NCBI GenBank assembly: GCA_015227615.1
Contig: JAALGZ010000028.1
Location: 62,001 to 126,000 of the forward strand
DNA length: 64,000 nt
Direction: 5' to 3'
Source of the DNA: Labyrinthula sp. Ha
Taxonomy: Eukaryota; Sar; Bigyra; Labyrinthulida; Labyrinthulaceae
In this document: positions 1-12,609 of the stretch, piece after piece
Position numbering within the stretch: the first letter of the stretch is position 1
Layout: every line of letters starts with the position of its first letter
Program-made: the position numbers and the translations under genes
The notes under the pieces: generated by a model
Told to the model about the DNA's origin: nothing
What the model saw: the letters and a program-made list of their open reading frames with translations, nothing else
Database searches by the model: none

Positions 1-3000
1 GTGAGAGGATTAATTTAACAAAGAGAAGAAATCAGTGTAGTTTTTCACCAATATTTTATACAGAGAAAGAAATCTACTTTATATCCCAAAGCCCATGATT
101 CTAAAAGAAATCTCTCGGATGTCAGAGAAAGTTGAGCCCACTCAATAAACTTTTTATCGAGAGAAATAATTATAATTAGGTCTAGGAGTCAATAATACGG
201 TACCTTAACTTATAAATCTTCTTTCATTACGGTTACTCTATACGGTATGCCTTTGATTTTGCTAAATAAATGCGAGGTATAATATAGTAACATATTAGAA
301 TAAACAGAGAGCACTGATTATAGATAGTTCCATTGCTATAGAGCGAGCATAATCTCCAATTGTTATTATTTAATCATATCAATTACATGATTGGGTTACT
401 TCTAAGTTATTTATGAGTATTATGTACTCAATAAAGTTCTCAGAAGCTAGTCAAATTCTTTTATAGATTCAGAGATGAAAGAGATAATTCGAGTTAGAAA
501 GAATACGTGTGATAAGGCTTATATATATGTACAGATAATCTGAGAATGAGCTCATTTCCCTCTTCACTTAATCAAGGTGGAACTTCTTTTTGCACTTTTA
601 GAAAAAAGGTGTTTGGTAACTCTAAGGCAAATTATTGAGGTTGAGCAAAGTTTCTTGCTACGTTTGTTTTAGCTAATTGGTTCCCGGTGTGTATAGGTTT
701 CATTGTACTGCAATAATCTATGGGATAGATGGTTTTTGTTAGAAAATTGCTAGGATTTAATTATTTAGGACTTTCCACTATTAGAAACTACATTACAACT
801 AGATTTAGAATTCCAAACGTTCCCAATAAGAGACTTTCGGAAAGGATCATCTTCATAATAAGTAAACTACAGCAAGCAAAATGTTAGGAATATTTTTGTT
901 TTATCGATTACGACTCCATACTAAGGTGCTCGATATGTTTTCTGAAATTTCATTCGAAATTCTTCGGTATAATAGGTTTATGTTGAACAAGTATAAATTT
1001 TTATTCAATGTAATATACTTTACTAAAGAAAATTTAGCTTGCAGGACTGGGTATTATCAACCTTCACCAGGATAGCGTATTTCCAGTACAGCGAGAATTT
1101 TTTCAGATGGATTACTATATAAATGCTATCTACGAAGCTTACTGGGTAGAAAAATAGAAAAACATATCGAATCCTACACTAAAAGTTGACAATTCGATTT
1201 TTTTGCCGTGTGATATTTTGCTTATGTAGTAATATTTATGGCCTAAACAAACTAACAGATTTTTGGAGGCTACTTGGAGGTTGGAAACACTTTGATCTCT
1301 CAAGGAGGAAATATATGACTGAAAACACTCTCTTGCATCTTACAGGAATTGCATCCACGAAACAAAGCCGTGATAATATTTTCTTGTCCTAGCAATAAAA
1401 ACTATTAACGAATTTATTTTAAAGTCATAATGGCAGGGGGTTCTGCTTTTATCATTAACAAGCTAAAATTCCCAAGTTTTAGTTTCACTTGTATTATATT
1501 TAGGTTTTCCAAGGTAAATGAAATCTTCAAATTACTTATGTTTTCGCCAAATTGTGATATCCATAAAATTAAGATTTTATGCCTAATCTAACTTTTATTC
1601 GGAACACTTTAATTTGTAGAAAAATTATACAAGAGTATTTATAAGGTGGAGTGGCCATATTACAAGAATTGAGTACGAATTCTTCTTTGACATGTCAATA
1701 AATCTGGTTGATTCCTGTGACAACTCAATTTGGAATAAGATTAACCCAGGTGGATGTAATACTTTACGAGGTGATGCCTGGGTTCATCTACCAGAGCATA
1801 TTAAGGAAGATATAGAATACTACTGAATATATAACGAATAACTGTGCATTGTTAAAATACTAAGAGTTGCTCTGTTCGTCGTTTTATCTGGTTGATATGT
1901 GTTATACGCCTTATATTCCATGTAAAACTTTACGAGGACATTCCTTTGATAGAAGTGTGGTAACACATGTATAAATTTGGTTGGTTAATTATCTTTGGGT
2001 TACTACTTTGCCCAACTATATGATAAAGATATGTCATCAATATTATATACTGTCTACTCTTAATGACATTGTAAAAGCATTTTCTATTTCTGTCTATGAT
2101 TAACTATTGGATACGTCAAATGACGTAATATCCTGCAAACCAGGTTACTACTATACTTGGAATACCTGATTATAGCTCTAGGTTTTGTAAAGCAATCAAT
2201 GTTTCTACTATCTATGCCTATCTATGGTTATCTCTCTTTTTCTTTCCGTCCTCTTGGCTTCATTAGATGAATTTCCAGAGTACCTAATTTCCCTGCACAA
2301 ATCCCCTGAATTCTCAAAATCCTGAGCAAGACACCTATTAGGATACAACTCCAATCGCAAGTGAAATCTTATTACAAAATACTTTAATTAAATCATGCCA
2401 AAGCGGAGAAGCTCAAAACAAGGAATAAAATCACATATCAAGGTAATAAGGAATCTTTTAAAATAAATGAATATAGTCGGAGCAAGTTTCAGCTCATTTA
2501 TGTTAATTTAACTAGAAGATGTAGAAGAAAGATTTCTAGGGTGTCATACAGTATCGGGTTCCAAGTAGTATGGATACGTTATTACGATTTTTTTAGAATA
2601 AGTTTTGTGTTGGAGTAGTTCTGTTGGAGAAGATGTCGATAGTTTCAGCTACGTTTGAGATCGTGAAAGCTGCTTTTATTTCTTTGTCTATACGGGCTAC
2701 GGATGGACTTCGGTATATTGATGCGAGGTTGATTCTCAGTTGCATCCTGGGTACAAGGAGGTGTTTAAGCTGATCCCACATTGGGATTGATATATTCCAT
2801 AGATTTAGTTGTAATGCTTTTTTTTCTCAGGTCAGCATGGAGATCCAGTTAGTTTGGACAATAGTTGAATATAGGCAAGGGAATTTTTTGTTGATTAGCG
2901 CTGTTCTGTGGTATTCTGCCGGTTCCAACTGATAATCCATGCATGATGCAAATGTTGACCATCTGTCCAATATCTGGTAATCTCCTCACAGGTGAATTAG

Positions 3001-6000
3001 GTTACGAAATTTGTAGTTTCGATGAACCTTTATGATCTAAATAAGTTTAATTTCTTTTATTCATTGATGTTGTTTATATAGAGAGAACTATAACAACCCC
3101 ACTCTTTAAAACATACTCTACTTACTTTTATGTTGAAGTTAGCCCCTAAAGGTAACATCTTTCTCCTTTCAATGCTATTTGATTGGTCATTAAGCCCTTT
3201 TAAGAGACAAATCTGACCTGTTATAATAAATCCATAATACGAAACGTAGAAATTTACAAAAAAATAATGTTTTTTTGTTACCGATTCCATCGAGTAGAGC
3301 TTTCAGGGTATTTTTGGTATTACTTTAAACATCCAAGGCATATAATAAGTCTTCCAGAAAAGGAGATCTCTAAAAATAATGTATCGGTAAAAGGTTCAAT
3401 ACTAAGATGGTGTAGGTTATCCGTTGTTTACATTTAATACTTTCAACAGGGTCCTATAACTTTAACATGTAGTTCTTGTAACCTAAAGCACAAATCTATT
3501 GAATTTTCTTTCTCAAAACATCAATTCTTGTCGTACAAAACCCACATACTGTTTTGGTGCTTAAAACTAGTATGTGTTTATACTGAATTCGAAGCAATAA
3601 ATAATGTGTGCAAATTTAATCCAGGTAGTATCGTCGCGGGAAAATTTTACCCCTACTTCAAATGCATTCAATATTCAAATCAAATTTGAGCATCAGCGGA
3701 CAAACAGAACGGAAATCAATTTCAATCCCTCTTTTCAGGACAGTATAATGGATATATATTGGGCTAAGATATTGTTTTCAAGTCTAAGATAAGCTGAAAT
3801 TATGTTCAATACATAGGACTTTGTCTAAATGTTGTTTGAACCTATTTAATATTTATACGTGATTATTACAATGCATAGAATGTCGCATAGATTTCAACGT
3901 AAGCTAGTTTACTGTATCAGGGTTTGCACTTTGCTTGATTTCCTGCTATAATCAGAGTTTGTATTTCCTGTTCTCGATTTATGTTTTGGCGTTATACTAG
4001 TATTGAATAAAACATGTTTTAAATAGTATCATGCAATTGGACATATATTCCAGTTGCCCGTTTTCTATTCAATATATCCAGTTTTAAATATCAAACAACC
4101 CAAGTCATTGGAAGAATAGAATTTACAGGGGGGGGGGATACAGGTAAGGTTGGATTGCCTAAAACTCTTGCATAAGAATTGAGCTTTGATTACTCTGCTC
4201 AAGTTACTTTTTATTGAGGAGATGAAAGTACAAGGTCAATTATAATTTTTTATAGAGGTGTTTAACGTTTTTTAGCTGGCATTTTTTCTGGATTCATCGT
4301 GATTAAGTTTGATATTGAAAATTTTGAGTATAATACCCATTACTCAATAGTTTTCAGATGTTTTTTTCGAATTCATTTTCATTTGATGTTACTATATTTA
4401 ATTCGAATGTGGTTTGTTATATATATTGTGGGCTATAAGCTACCCCTTTTCACATTTGTTATGGGTTTTACATTCTTCATAGCAAGTAATGTAATTTAGA
4501 ATCTTGACCTAAGAAATATTGTGCAATTCTGGATTTCTATATTCAAAATAACCCTATCTTTGTTATTCCTTCGATTATTTTATAAGAGGGTGTCAGTCGC
4601 CAAAAATGGTGCCATTAACTAGTGTGTCGACTTTATATAAGAATATGGGTTTTATCTGGAGGTTTGTTCGAAGCTTCTATCTCCCTCCCCTTAAGATATA
4701 GATTAGAGCTTACTAGCTGGTCTGTATGGTTTGTATTCACGTTTCAATATAAAATTATTCTAGCTATCTTCTATCCAGTTTGGTTCGCTAACTCGATTAC
4801 TTATCATTTTTTCTCGAAGCATCAGGAAAATTAAGCTCTCCAAAGAGTTTTAAAGCCAATAGGTTAGTGATCGATTCGATAATGTTCTGACATCTCCGTC
4901 CTGCTCTTTTTTATTTATTAAAAAATATATATATCACTGTTGATTTATTGGAGTTGAATCGTTGGTTATATAAGTTAATTTCGTTTCTTTCTGTCATGGC
5001 TACCTCTTTGTTAATCAGTGCGCCTACGTCTTCCTATCTCGTCTTGGCAATGCTTTTCTCGGTACACACCATTCTAGTTTAAATTTATTTACTTTATCTA
5101 GTTTGTTTGATAAGTAACTTGGTATCTGGGAAGAAGTAAGACATTAGTTCATTTGATGGCATGAAGTGTGCCTTTGACTCAATTGTCCTCAGCATCAAAG
5201 TTGAGAAACGATACTATGAGCGCCCATATGTAAAACAGTTTTTACATCAGAGTCTAGCATGCTTATCTCTCTCTGTAAGCTCTAGTTTACTATCCATCGG
5301 ATTCAACTCTTAATAAATTCAGTTTTAGATCCTACGAATATCACTATTTGCTATATCTTGGTGAGATTCTTCTATTATTTATCCAATTATTTTGAGTAAT
5401 CTTTGTACTCTTTGATGGATTCTATAGCGTTAGAATTATTATATCTCAGAACTATTTTACTTGTTTTCCTTTGTTTTCATCAAATGCTAGGTCTTTGACC
5501 ATATTACCACAGAAATACTTATAGATCAGCGTGTTTAGAAGGTTCGCTATGACAAATATACCCTTTCCGAAGGCTGATGGCTTCCCAAGGTAGGAACTAG
5601 CATATAGCCTCTTAAAACATCTAAGCGCTGTGATAACAAGTCTTAAATATATTCGTTTTTCTATATTTCTTGAAAGCAAATGCTTTCAAGGACCATTATT
5701 AACAAACCTACGAGGTGTAGGAATAGGTTGAGCTCCGTACCAGAAGCGCAACCACCATTGAGAGAAAATACACGAGGCAAGTTATCTGCATGTGGGCTCA
5801 CTAGGTCTGGGATTGCTCTAGGCTCCGGATAGCGTAATTTGAGGTTCAATAAAAGTCTGTCCACCTATGTGGGTTAGGTTGCAATAACCATGCTATAGCA
5901 CTATAATAAAGACTTAGCCGTTAGACGCTAAATTAACATTTAAGCACTTGAGATAAAAGAAATCTCGATTATAAGGTTTACCAAAAGAGACGACAGATCA

Positions 6001-6168
6001 GATATTGATTTTCCTTCTTTCAGTGTGTTGTACAAAGTTTTGACTCCACGCAGGAGCCACAGTGAACGCTCATTCAGAACTCAGCTAGTCACTTGGGGAC
6101 TTTTTCCGAGTGAACGAGTGAATCTGAGTTCGTCTCGTTGCTATGTTGATTAAGGAATCAGGAGCTCA
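1..6168. other. Gene-poor AT-rich stretch (copy 1)
   Basis: No open frame exceeds about 77 codons, which is what chance gives at this base composition. I see no recognisable protein motif, tRNA-like B box with pairing arms, or transposon end. The same stretch is kept in the second duplication copy at 23918-30088, but the copies are too alike for conservation to be informative. Confidence 0.6.
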
Positions 6169-6189
6169 TTGATAACTTCTAAGTTAGGA

Positions 6190-6501
6190 ATGGTTTGCGA
6201 ATTTTTGAAGAAAGAACTTATGTTTTTCTTATTTGCAAGCAGAGTTGCACACAACAGAATACTAACAGTAGAAGTGTATCTCCATGAAATTGACCGCCCT
6301 CGGAAAAGCCAAGAGTCAAAGCTTGAGGTCTTAAGAACTAATATTAAAATTGTAGAAACATCGCTGACTAATCAAGTACTATTAAATGAGCTTTATGAAA
6401 GAGTACTGAAGACTCAAACTCCTTTGGCACTAAGAAGTATTTGGTCAAACTTCGCTAACACGTTTAACCATTGCTTAATAATTTTTAAAGAACGAATTTA
6501 G
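6190..6501 (+). CDS. Possible small ORF upstream of the LRR-like gene (copy 1)
   Basis: A 103-codon frame opens at an ATG and ends at TAG, 186 bases before the LRR-like gene on the same strand. The predicted product is helical and charged in the middle with no signal peptide, membrane span or motif I recognise. One frame of about this length is expected by chance in a window of this size and composition, so the main support is its length and place. Copy 2 has the same frame (30110-30421) with one Leu/Phe difference just after the start. It could be a real small protein, a remnant, or noise. Confidence 0.25.
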   Translation: MVCEFLKKELMFFLFASRVAHNRILTVEVYLHEIDRPRKSQESKLEVLRTNIKIVETSLTNQVLLNELYERVLKTQTPLALRSIWSNFANTFNHCLIIFKERI

Positions 6502-6687
6502 GTCTTAAAGTTTAGTGACTAAATTTTGATAGTTATCATTTTTTTATCAAGTATTTTTATTACTATAAGCCCAAAATAATAATATAAATTTGAAACTGGG
6601 CGCAGAAACTGGCTTGTTTCTTGTTCTTGATATGATTGGATAAACTTTTTTGTTTGATTGGATAGAATAAATGTCATACAGAACTGA

Positions 6688-7803
6688 ATGAATTCCGACA
6701 ACAAAAAGTTAGGTATGTTATATTTTTACACACAACTTCCTTCAATTCTAACTCTTGCAGGAAAGTATTCTTCTGGATATGAAGAAACTACACCTAATTT
6801 ATCTCACTTAACAACAAAGCTTCAAAGGTTCCCAGTATCGGTTCTTAAAGTTGAAAATTTGAACAAGAAACAGATTGAAAAGTACTTTGATAAAATAACC
6901 GAAATAATTCAATTATGTGGAAATGTTGAAAGTATTTGGTTTGATAAAACAATTTCACATCCTAAGACTTTGCTGACAATTCTAAGTTTATTTACTTTGA
7001 AGTGCAAAGATATAAAATCTATTCAGTTTAGAGAAATTAAACTGAATTTATTTAAAGAAAATACTGCAAAAGATTTCTTTGACTGCATAAATAAGTTTTC
7101 ATATTTAGAAGAAATTGAATTTTTTGTTCTAAATTGTTCTAGAAGAAAAAATATGAAAGAATTTAAGAACCAGCTAGTAGGGAACTTTACTGTTGATCAA
7201 ATGGAGAATCTATCAACTTTAAGAATACCTTCTTTAAGTGGAGTTTTTCATTCAATGTCAAAATATTCAGCTTCTGTATTATCTAATTTATCTTTAGTTG
7301 AATTTTATATTTGTGGTGAAGTTGATTTAATAGAGTTGAATAAATTTGTTAATTCAGTTGCTTTGAATAATAAACAAGAATATAATTTCAAATTGAGAGC
7401 GAAATTTCCACAAGCAGATATAAAAGGAACTGAGGTATTTCTTTTTTTATTTTCCAAAGCTTTGAAAAATTATTCTTTCAAAGATTTCGATTTAGAATTA
7501 TATCTACTTCTTCCTTTGAAATTTTCAGCATTTTCTTATTTATTAGATAATATTCAGAAATATCTTCCTTCTGATAATAAAAGTATTATTACAACAAATT
7601 TTGCAAAAAAAAGAGGAATGAGAAATATTGATAAACTCCCTTTGGTAAATGTCGGTAAGAATGCAAATAAGAAATTGGTTTTTGGAACTCCAGAGTGGAT
7701 GCAACAGGAGTTAGTAAAAAAGATGAAAATAAGTTGTAAAGTTTCTGGTTTACTTCAATTTTTTGATTGGAAAAATTATAGTAATATTGTTTTATTTACT
7801 ATG
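6688..7803 (+). pseudogene. LRR-like hypothetical gene, copy 1, 3' end cut off by copia insertion
   Basis: The frame opens at ATG 6688 and encodes 372 residues of the same protein as the complete 400-residue copy at 30608-31810. After 7803 the host sequence stops and the copia LTR begins; the LTR supplies one Cys codon and then a TGA. The last 28 residues of the family protein are therefore missing. The protein is rich in Leu, Ile, Phe, Lys and Asn, with irregular leucine-rich spacing (for example around residues 105-145 and 170-215) that suggests a degenerate LRR solenoid; I do not recognise a named family. It differs from copy 2 at nine residues, in two clusters (115-139 and 343-369). Whether the shortened product works is unknown. 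Confidence 0.8.
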
Positions 7804-7947
7804 TGTTGACTAGTTACTTATATTGAAGATGTATATTTTAAGTTTGTCTTTATATTTTAGTGGTTTTGTTAAAAGCTTAAGAAAATACAGTTCGGTGAAA
7901 CTCCTATTCCCTATTTCTAGTATTCTAAATACAAGACAATATGCTCA
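7804..7947 (-). repeat. Copia LTR (3' LTR of the element)
   Basis: On the minus strand it starts TGAGCATATTG just after a purine-rich tract and ends AGTCAACA, giving the TG...CA ends of LTRs. It matches 12096-12226 over 131 bases with about 9 differences. Confidence 0.88.
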
Positions 7948-10900
7948 TACTTCCCCACTCTTCATTGCTCCTATGGTGTAAATGTATTTTTTATTGACTT
8001 GACTTGTAACTTTTTTGTATCTTTTCTTGATTTTACTTGTAACTTTTCTTGTATTTTTTCTTGAGTTGACTTGTAACTTTACTTGTAACTTGTATTTTCT
8101 ATTTCTTAATTTACTTTAGTGTGTCCATTAACTTTTGAACTATGTTCTTGAAGATAACTTTATTGACCGGTTTCGTAAAGATGTCCGTTAAATTCTTTCC
8201 TGCTTCAGTGTATTTTATTTTCCAACCGTTTCTTTTCAGTTAAAAGCGTGTAACAAAATATTTTATGTCGATATGACGACTTCTTCCGCTGATGGTTTGT
8301 CCTTCTAGTAACTTTATTGCACCACGGTTGTCTGAAAATACTGTAACTTTAGGTGTTTTCATCCTCAAAAACTTTAAAATATTTGTGCACCATTTCAAAT
8401 TTGACACACCTCTTGCGACTCCTATGGTTTCTACCTCTGTACTCGACTGAGCTACGAGATATTGTTTCTTTGTTTTCCAAATTATCGGAGTTCCGTTCAA
8501 GAGAATAATATGGCCGTCAATAGACGCCATATTAGCTGGCACGTTTTTCCAACTAGCGTCACAATAAACCTCTATTTTCGTTTTGTTAATGTCTCTTTTA
8601 AATGATAGCGCCAGTTGTCTTGAGTGCAAAATATATTTTAGTACTCGTTTTGCCTGTCTTAAATGTTCTATTCCTGATGCTTTCGAGAAGACCGAAAGTC
8701 GGTTGACTGCCCATGCGATATCGAGACGACATGTTCTTGCTGCAAATAGTAGTGTTCCTATTATCGACTGAAAGTATTTTGGATCAATTTTCGATTCTGT
8801 GGGCTCATAATATACCCCTGATTGATGTGGGATCGCAACGAATTTCGGATTATTGACTTTGTATATGAACGCTTTTGTTTCAATATAATTTTTTATATGT
8901 AAATAATAACATCTCGATGTTTTCTTCACCTCAAAACCTATGAACTTCTCGGAATTATCGGTATGTTTGATATCGAAAATCTGTTTAAATTTTTTGAATA
9001 GTGCATTACCATTTTTCGGATTTTGACAAGTAAAAAGAATGTTGTCGACATAGATATTGAGAAATACTTCATCACCGTCCTGATCAAGCCGATATATGGT
9101 GGTCTCAATAAGGCATTTGATGAAACATAGTTCCCTGAGACGTAAATCCAGAAGCTCATACCAACATCTTGCTGACTCTTTTAGACCATATAACGCCTTC
9201 TCGCTTTGCCAATAAAAATTCTCCCGATCTTTGAAATATTTCTCAGGAATGATATAGTATCTTTTTTTCTCTAATTTAGCATTTAGGTACGCTGTGGATA
9301 CATCTAGTTGAAAGATATGTAAACTGCTTTGTGTCACTTTTGAGAAGAACATCCTGATGCACTCGACGTTGGTTACTGGACTATACGTTGGTTGAAGTGC
9401 CCTGCTAAATTTTCCGTTCGCAGTTATTCGCATCTTATAAATGTACTGCTTCTGAACGTTGTCATATTTCTTGGAGTTAAGTCCAAATAGGTTCTAGACT
9501 TCAGCTTTATATGGTTCTGTTTTATTGGGATCTTTAAAAAGCCGCCTATTGTCTCTAGTTCTACTAGCTTTTTACCATAATCTTGATGCCAGTATTTGCT
9601 GTCTGTGTATCTTTTTATTTGTGAGTAACTTTTAGGTATCCTTCCCTTCTTCTTTAGCAGTAGAAAGATGTTTTGTATTGGATCTAGCAATGAAGAATAA
9701 GCTTGTTCCACGAACGCTGTCAGCTGGGTCTCTTTTGCAACATACCTTTTACAGGTTTCTTTTTTCTGTTGCTCCTTCTGATCCAGTCTTCTGGAACTTC
9801 TGAATTTTCTTCCTTTATGAGGTTGTCAAAATGCACCTGTGGGTCCAGTGTATTTTTACTTTCATTTTTTATTTATTGTATAGATTATTCGTCAATGGAC
9901 GAACATCCCTTGTTAAAATCTCTTTTTATGAAGTGTTATCCAATAGTATATTTTCTGCTAAGGTATTCTTTATTCCAAAATATATTCCTTTTCTGGATCT
10001 TTCAGAAAACTTATTTTCAGGCTTCCTAATTTTATATACCTTTCCCCGACCAAAAATAAAAAGATTATTTAATTGTGGTCTTCTTTTAAATAAGACGAAA
10101 ACTGGAGGTGTTTCAACTGCAGATGTAGAAATATTGTTGCTGATGAACGATGCGTATTTAGTCGCATAGGTCCAGTATTTCTTCTCTAATTTCGACTCGT
10201 AAATGAACGTTCTAGAGAGTTGAAGTGTTCTACCATTGGCTCTTTCGGAAGTGTCGTTTGCCTCTGGTGGATATACAGGACTAAACCTGAAGCTAATACC
10301 TTCTTGGTTAAAGTATGTTTTTAAGATAGAGTTTTTGAATTCAGTTCCCTGATCCATATAGACTTGCTTTATTTTGTATTCGGTGAGCCTTTGTACTTTT
10401 TTGAAAAATATTATCAAGTTTTCTGGAATACGATCTTTTGACTTGAAATTCTCTACATATCTATATTTAGAGAAGCTGTCAGTAACGACAATGAAATAAT
10501 GTTCTCCAGCTTTACCTCTTACTGTTGAGGATACTGTGTCACAGTACAGTCTCTCTAGAGGTTGGCTGGTTTTGAACACTTTTTGTTTATGAACAGGTGT
10601 TCTTTGTTATTTCGTTTTTGCACAAACTTCACAACTTATTATACCGGGGACATTTATTATTATATTATGAAAGTTCAGCGTGCTTTTCAATATATTTAGT
10701 GATGGATGACAAAAAAGTTTGTAGTAATATTCTACTTCAGAAATTGAAAATATTTTTTCGTTGTCAATAAATTCTGCTTCTGTTTTGAATACTCTATTTT
10801 CTTCTTTCTTTGCAGTTAAAACTATTGTATTATCTTCATTTACGAAAACAATATTCTTGTCTTTAGTTTTTTAATTTGAGATCTTTCTCTAATAATTTTC

Positions 10901-12095
10901 CAAAACTTATTAAATAAGTATCATTTTCAAGAACTATTGCATTTTTTAAACCAAGGATTTTATTCATATCAGTTTTTGTCTTGAACGAAGCTCCTTTGGT
11001 TATTGGTAACGTTCCACCTACTACGTTTACGTTTCCATCTTGAACATCTTTTATTTCAAACGCTCTATTAATATATCTTTTTGGTAATAGGTTACTACTT
11101 GCTTCTGAGTCTGCGATAAATGGTATTTTATTCTTATTCTTTTCTATTATATTTAGGACTTGTTCTACTAAAACATCTGCAGTTTCATCATACACAGTTT
11201 CCGTTTCTTCTTCTGAATAGTAAGTTTTTTGTGTTCTTATTTCAAAGCTTTCAGATTGTTGGGTTTCTTCTCCTTGCTGAGTTACGTTTCTCGTGTTTGT
11301 TTCGTTATTCCCTCTGTTCTCACCTTTTCTGGGACATGCTGCTGCGAAGTGTTTGTCCGACTTACAAAGAATACAATATGTTTTTGCTGTGCACTTTTTA
11401 GTTGCGTGGTTTGTTCTCCCATATCTTCCATACTTCTTTTTAGGTTTCGATGACTGCGAGTAATGATTATTAGATGATTGTCTATTGTTGTCCATTTTTT
11501 CTGCGATGAAACTCAGTTCTTTTAAAATGGTATAATATTTTTTTAATTAGTATGTATCCTAAGCTGTTGCTGCAACAAGTCTACTAAATGATGTTTTCGG
11601 ATCCTCATGATCTACGCTATTTTGTCTTCGTCGTTCAGGGTTCCCGCTATCTCTTGATAGCGTGCCTGGTTAACGTCGAAGTTATTGATCCTTTCTAGAG
11701 CTGTATTCCCGGGTGATTTGAAGAGTAAGTTTCTGATTCTGTCTTTTTCTGAGAGGTCATCAGCAGCATACATATCCTTTATTCTCTCCCAGAGAGTATT
11801 AGGATCTTCAGCATCTCCCAAGGATTCTATAACCTTCTCTGAAAGGTGTTGATAGATGATCCTGGTTGCAGTTTTATCAATTTTATTTTGAGACCTCTTT
11901 GGCTTGCTGGTGTAAAGTTCATCACCGAGTTCGTCTTTAGATACTCTGAGCCAAACATCCTTTTCGCGAAGGAAGCTCTTAATTTTGATAACCCAGTTTT
12001 TATACTGTTGCGGGTTGTTAAGTTTGAAAGTACTATCACCCATTCTTTTTATTTTTTAGGGAAGTAATATAAAATTCTTTTGCTGGTTGTTAGCC

Positions 12096-12226
12096 TGTTG
12101 ACTAGTTGCTAATATTGAAGAGGTGTATTTTAAGTTTGTCTTTATATTTTAGTGGTTTTGTTAAGAGCTTAAGAAAATACAGTTCGGTGAAACTCCTATT
12201 CCTTGTTTCTAGTATCCTAATACAAG
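12096..12226 (-). repeat. Copia LTR (5' LTR), shortened at the gypsy junction
   Basis: It matches 7804-7935. The outermost 12 bases seen in the other LTR are absent here because the gypsy LTR begins at 12227. They do not reappear on the far side of the gypsy element, so this is not a simple nested insertion. Confidence 0.88.
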
Positions 12227-12523
12227 TAGAACAACACGGAATGTAAAACTCGTATTGTCAAGGGTGCACGTGAACGATGAATGTCTTATTCGTCTACTTA
12301 TGGTATATATTCTATGTCTTGAACCACTAGGTAACTCTGGATCGTCTTCTTGCTCTCTTTTATTGATATCTCTTTTTGTTGGTTTTCTCACTTCTTTTCT
12401 TAATTAAATATTAACATTGACCTATCCTGCCATTGTATACACCCAATTATATTATACCATTTATCCAATCATATTTATATAAACCAATTATGAAATAATA
12501 CTAAACAACCTCATATTGATACA
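12227..12523 (-). repeat. Gypsy LTR (3' LTR)
   Basis: This 297-base copy matches 21541-21837 with about eight or nine differences. On the minus strand it starts TGTATCAATATGAGG directly after the polypurine tract and ends CGTGTTGTTCTA. Its outer flank is the copia LTR. Confidence 0.92.
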
Positions 12524-12536
12524 TCCCCCTCTTCCC
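12524..12536 (-). other. Gypsy polypurine tract
   Basis: On the minus strand this reads GGGAAGAGGGGGA and sits directly against the TG start of the 3' LTR, the expected place for second-strand priming. It fixes the inner edge of the LTR. Confidence 0.8.
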
Positions 12537-12609
12537 ATAAATGCGTGACTCCATTCTGTCTAAGCACTATTTATATTTCATGACTCTCCCTAGGCCCGCT
12601 CGGGTTCAC

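Larger units (their letters stand above)
1..7803. repeat. Segmental duplication, copy 1 (partner 23918-31723)
   Basis: This stretch matches 23918-31723 almost base for base. The offset is 23917 at the left and 23920 at the right, so only a few net bases were gained or lost. By eye I find about 17 substitutions and a few indels in the 6.7 kb before the gene, including a changed G run near 4128. The true left edge is outside the window. The right edge is hidden because a copia element begins at 7804, exactly where copy 2 continues as coding sequence. Near-identity of the noncoding part points to a recent duplication or recent homogenisation. Most of it (1-6168) holds no gene I can support. Confidence 0.95.
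7804..12226 (-). mobile_element. Ty1/copia LTR retrotransposon, degraded fossil
   Basis: On the minus strand the order is LTR (12096-12226), gag with a UBN2-like segment (about 11.6-12.0 kb), CCHC knuckles and protease region (about 10.9-11.5 kb), integrase (about 9.9-10.6 kb, with motif MDQGTEF), reverse transcriptase (about 8.7-9.7 kb, motifs LDVSTAYLNA and YVDNIL), RNase H (about 8.2-8.7 kb, ending in the DNRGAIKL and RSRHIDIKYF motifs), a 3' region with repeats of ACTTGTAACTTT at about 7997-8092, a polypurine tract at about 7950-7962, then LTR (7804-7947). Integrase before reverse transcriptase is the copia order. The LTRs differ at about 9 of 131 shared positions, an older insertion than the duplication it sits in would suggest. 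It is broken, with roughly five interruptions. It lies in the LRR-like gene; its right LTR is cut short at the gypsy junction. Confidence 0.93.

Noticed and set aside
6040-6140. Inverted GAACTCAG/CTGAGTTC pair that might fold as an RNA hairpin or mark a MITE
   Set aside because: The arms are only eight bases with a long loop and no flanking duplication.
6169-7803. Splicing of the 6.2-kb small frame to the LRR-like gene as a two-exon gene
   Set aside because: A TGA lies directly before the LRR-like ATG in its frame, and no acceptor placement I tried gave a clean join without dropping the ATG.
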